Part shown: positions 63,836 to 64,000 of the stretch, in pieces | Position numbering within the stretch: position 1 is the first letter of the stretch | Layout: each line of letters starts with the position of its first letter | Source: Allomuricauda sp. TMED12 | Lineage (GTDB): Bacteria > Bacteroidota > Bacteroidia > Flavobacteriales > Flavobacteriaceae | Length of the DNA: 64,000 nt | Assembly: GCA_002167435.2 (NCBI GenBank) | Contig: NHBR02000140.1 | Span: 73,473 to 137,472, forward strand | Direction of reading: 5' to 3' | Made by a program: the position numbers and the translations under genes | The notes under the pieces: generated by a model | What the model was told of the DNA's origin: nothing | What the model saw: only the letters and a program-made list of their open reading frames with translations | Databases searched by the model: none

Positions 63836-64000
63836 ATAAATCAAACTTAATGCCTTGGGCCAATGGCAACTCGGTTGTGTAGTTAATGGTATTGGTTTGT
63901 CTGCGCATATAAATTTTCCATGCATCGGAACCACTTTCTCTACCGCCTCCAGTTTCTTTTTCACCACCAAAGGCTCCTCCAATTTCCGCACCAGATGTAC
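63834..64000 (-). CDS. ALDH7-type aldehyde dehydrogenase, C-terminal end only
   Basis: Only the last 55 codons are inside the window; the gene begins beyond the right edge. The reading frame gives [18 protein letters not shown], then [18 protein letters not shown] and an end in AQGIKFDL, which closely matches the C-terminus of L-aminoadipate-semialdehyde (piperideine-6-carboxylate) dehydrogenases of the ALDH7 group, enzymes of lysine breakdown. The catalytic Cys is outside the window. Confidence 0.85.
   Translation of the reverse strand, partial: TSGAEIGGAFGGEKETGGGRESGSDAWKIYMRRQTNTINYTTELPLAQGIKFDL

Noticed and set aside
63701-63991. Minus-strand 96-codon frame at the right edge
   Set aside because: Out of frame with the aldehyde dehydrogenase C-terminus and reads through the terminator hairpins.
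1-64000. tRNA, rRNA, prophage or transposase genes
   Set aside because: Intergenic gaps are mostly under 200 bp and none showed cloverleaf ends, rRNA sequence, or phage or transposase motifs.

Overview
The window reads as a chromosomal segment of a marine-type member of the Flavobacteriaceae (Bacteroidota), perhaps close to Muricauda/Allomuricauda (genus is an inference). Supporting signs are Bacteroidetes-type promoters (TTG, 19-20 nt spacer, TAnnTTTG), few Shine-Dalgarno sites, an OmpA protein with thrombospondin type-3 repeats, the order acpP-fabF-rnc-IPExxxVDY-pyk, a viroplasmin-RNase H protein, an AddAB-type helicase-nuclease pair and a complete bat (aerotolerance) operon. Nearly all of it is ordinary, tightly packed core genome. 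I see no rRNA, tRNA, CRISPR array, prophage or insertion sequence with a transposase.

Layout: 1-1552 holds a truncated RluA-type pseudouridine synthase (-) and an SDR oxidoreductase (+). 1553-10162 (-) holds addB, an OmpA protein, kbl and addA. 10284-10892 is a Mn-type superoxide dismutase. 10960-11545 has no protein gene but carries three tandem copies of a conserved 39-nt element on the minus strand, each followed directly by an intrinsic terminator; this is the best candidate here for an undescribed RNA system. 11557-15805 (-) holds purF, a PfkB-type kinase, an RNase H and purN. 15968-20322 (+) is the acyl carrier protein/FabF/RNase III/pyruvate kinase block. 20488-22171 is an AraC regulator followed by a 52-residue ORF and an AhpD-like protein; a TetR regulator and a secreted M16 peptidase follow.

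25861-31816 contains DNA polymerase IV, a CYTH protein, a YhhN-type membrane protein, and a minus-strand set made of a Tat-exported aminotransferase, a permease and a secreted M20 amidohydrolase. 31958-38773 (-) is an RND efflux operon with a GbsR/MarR regulator upstream and a TetR regulator as its last gene. 38876-40987 is pheS with two neighbours. 40998-45175 encodes two SulP anion transporters around a beta-carbonic anhydrase, suggesting bicarbonate handling. 45626-54709 (-) is the bat operon: MoxR ATPase, DUF58, a BatD-like protein, BatA, BatB, BatC, BatD and BatE.

54869-63474 holds an aldo/keto reductase and an SDR; a four-helix-bundle (S23-like) gene bounded by an inverted repeat, which looks like a small inserted element; an AlbA_2 ATP-binding protein; an amylosucrase-like GH13 enzyme next to a fructokinase (sucrose use); a phosphoesterase; an acyl-ACP desaturase; and a membrane-anchored HhH protein. 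The right edge carries the C-terminus of an ALDH7-type aldehyde dehydrogenase.
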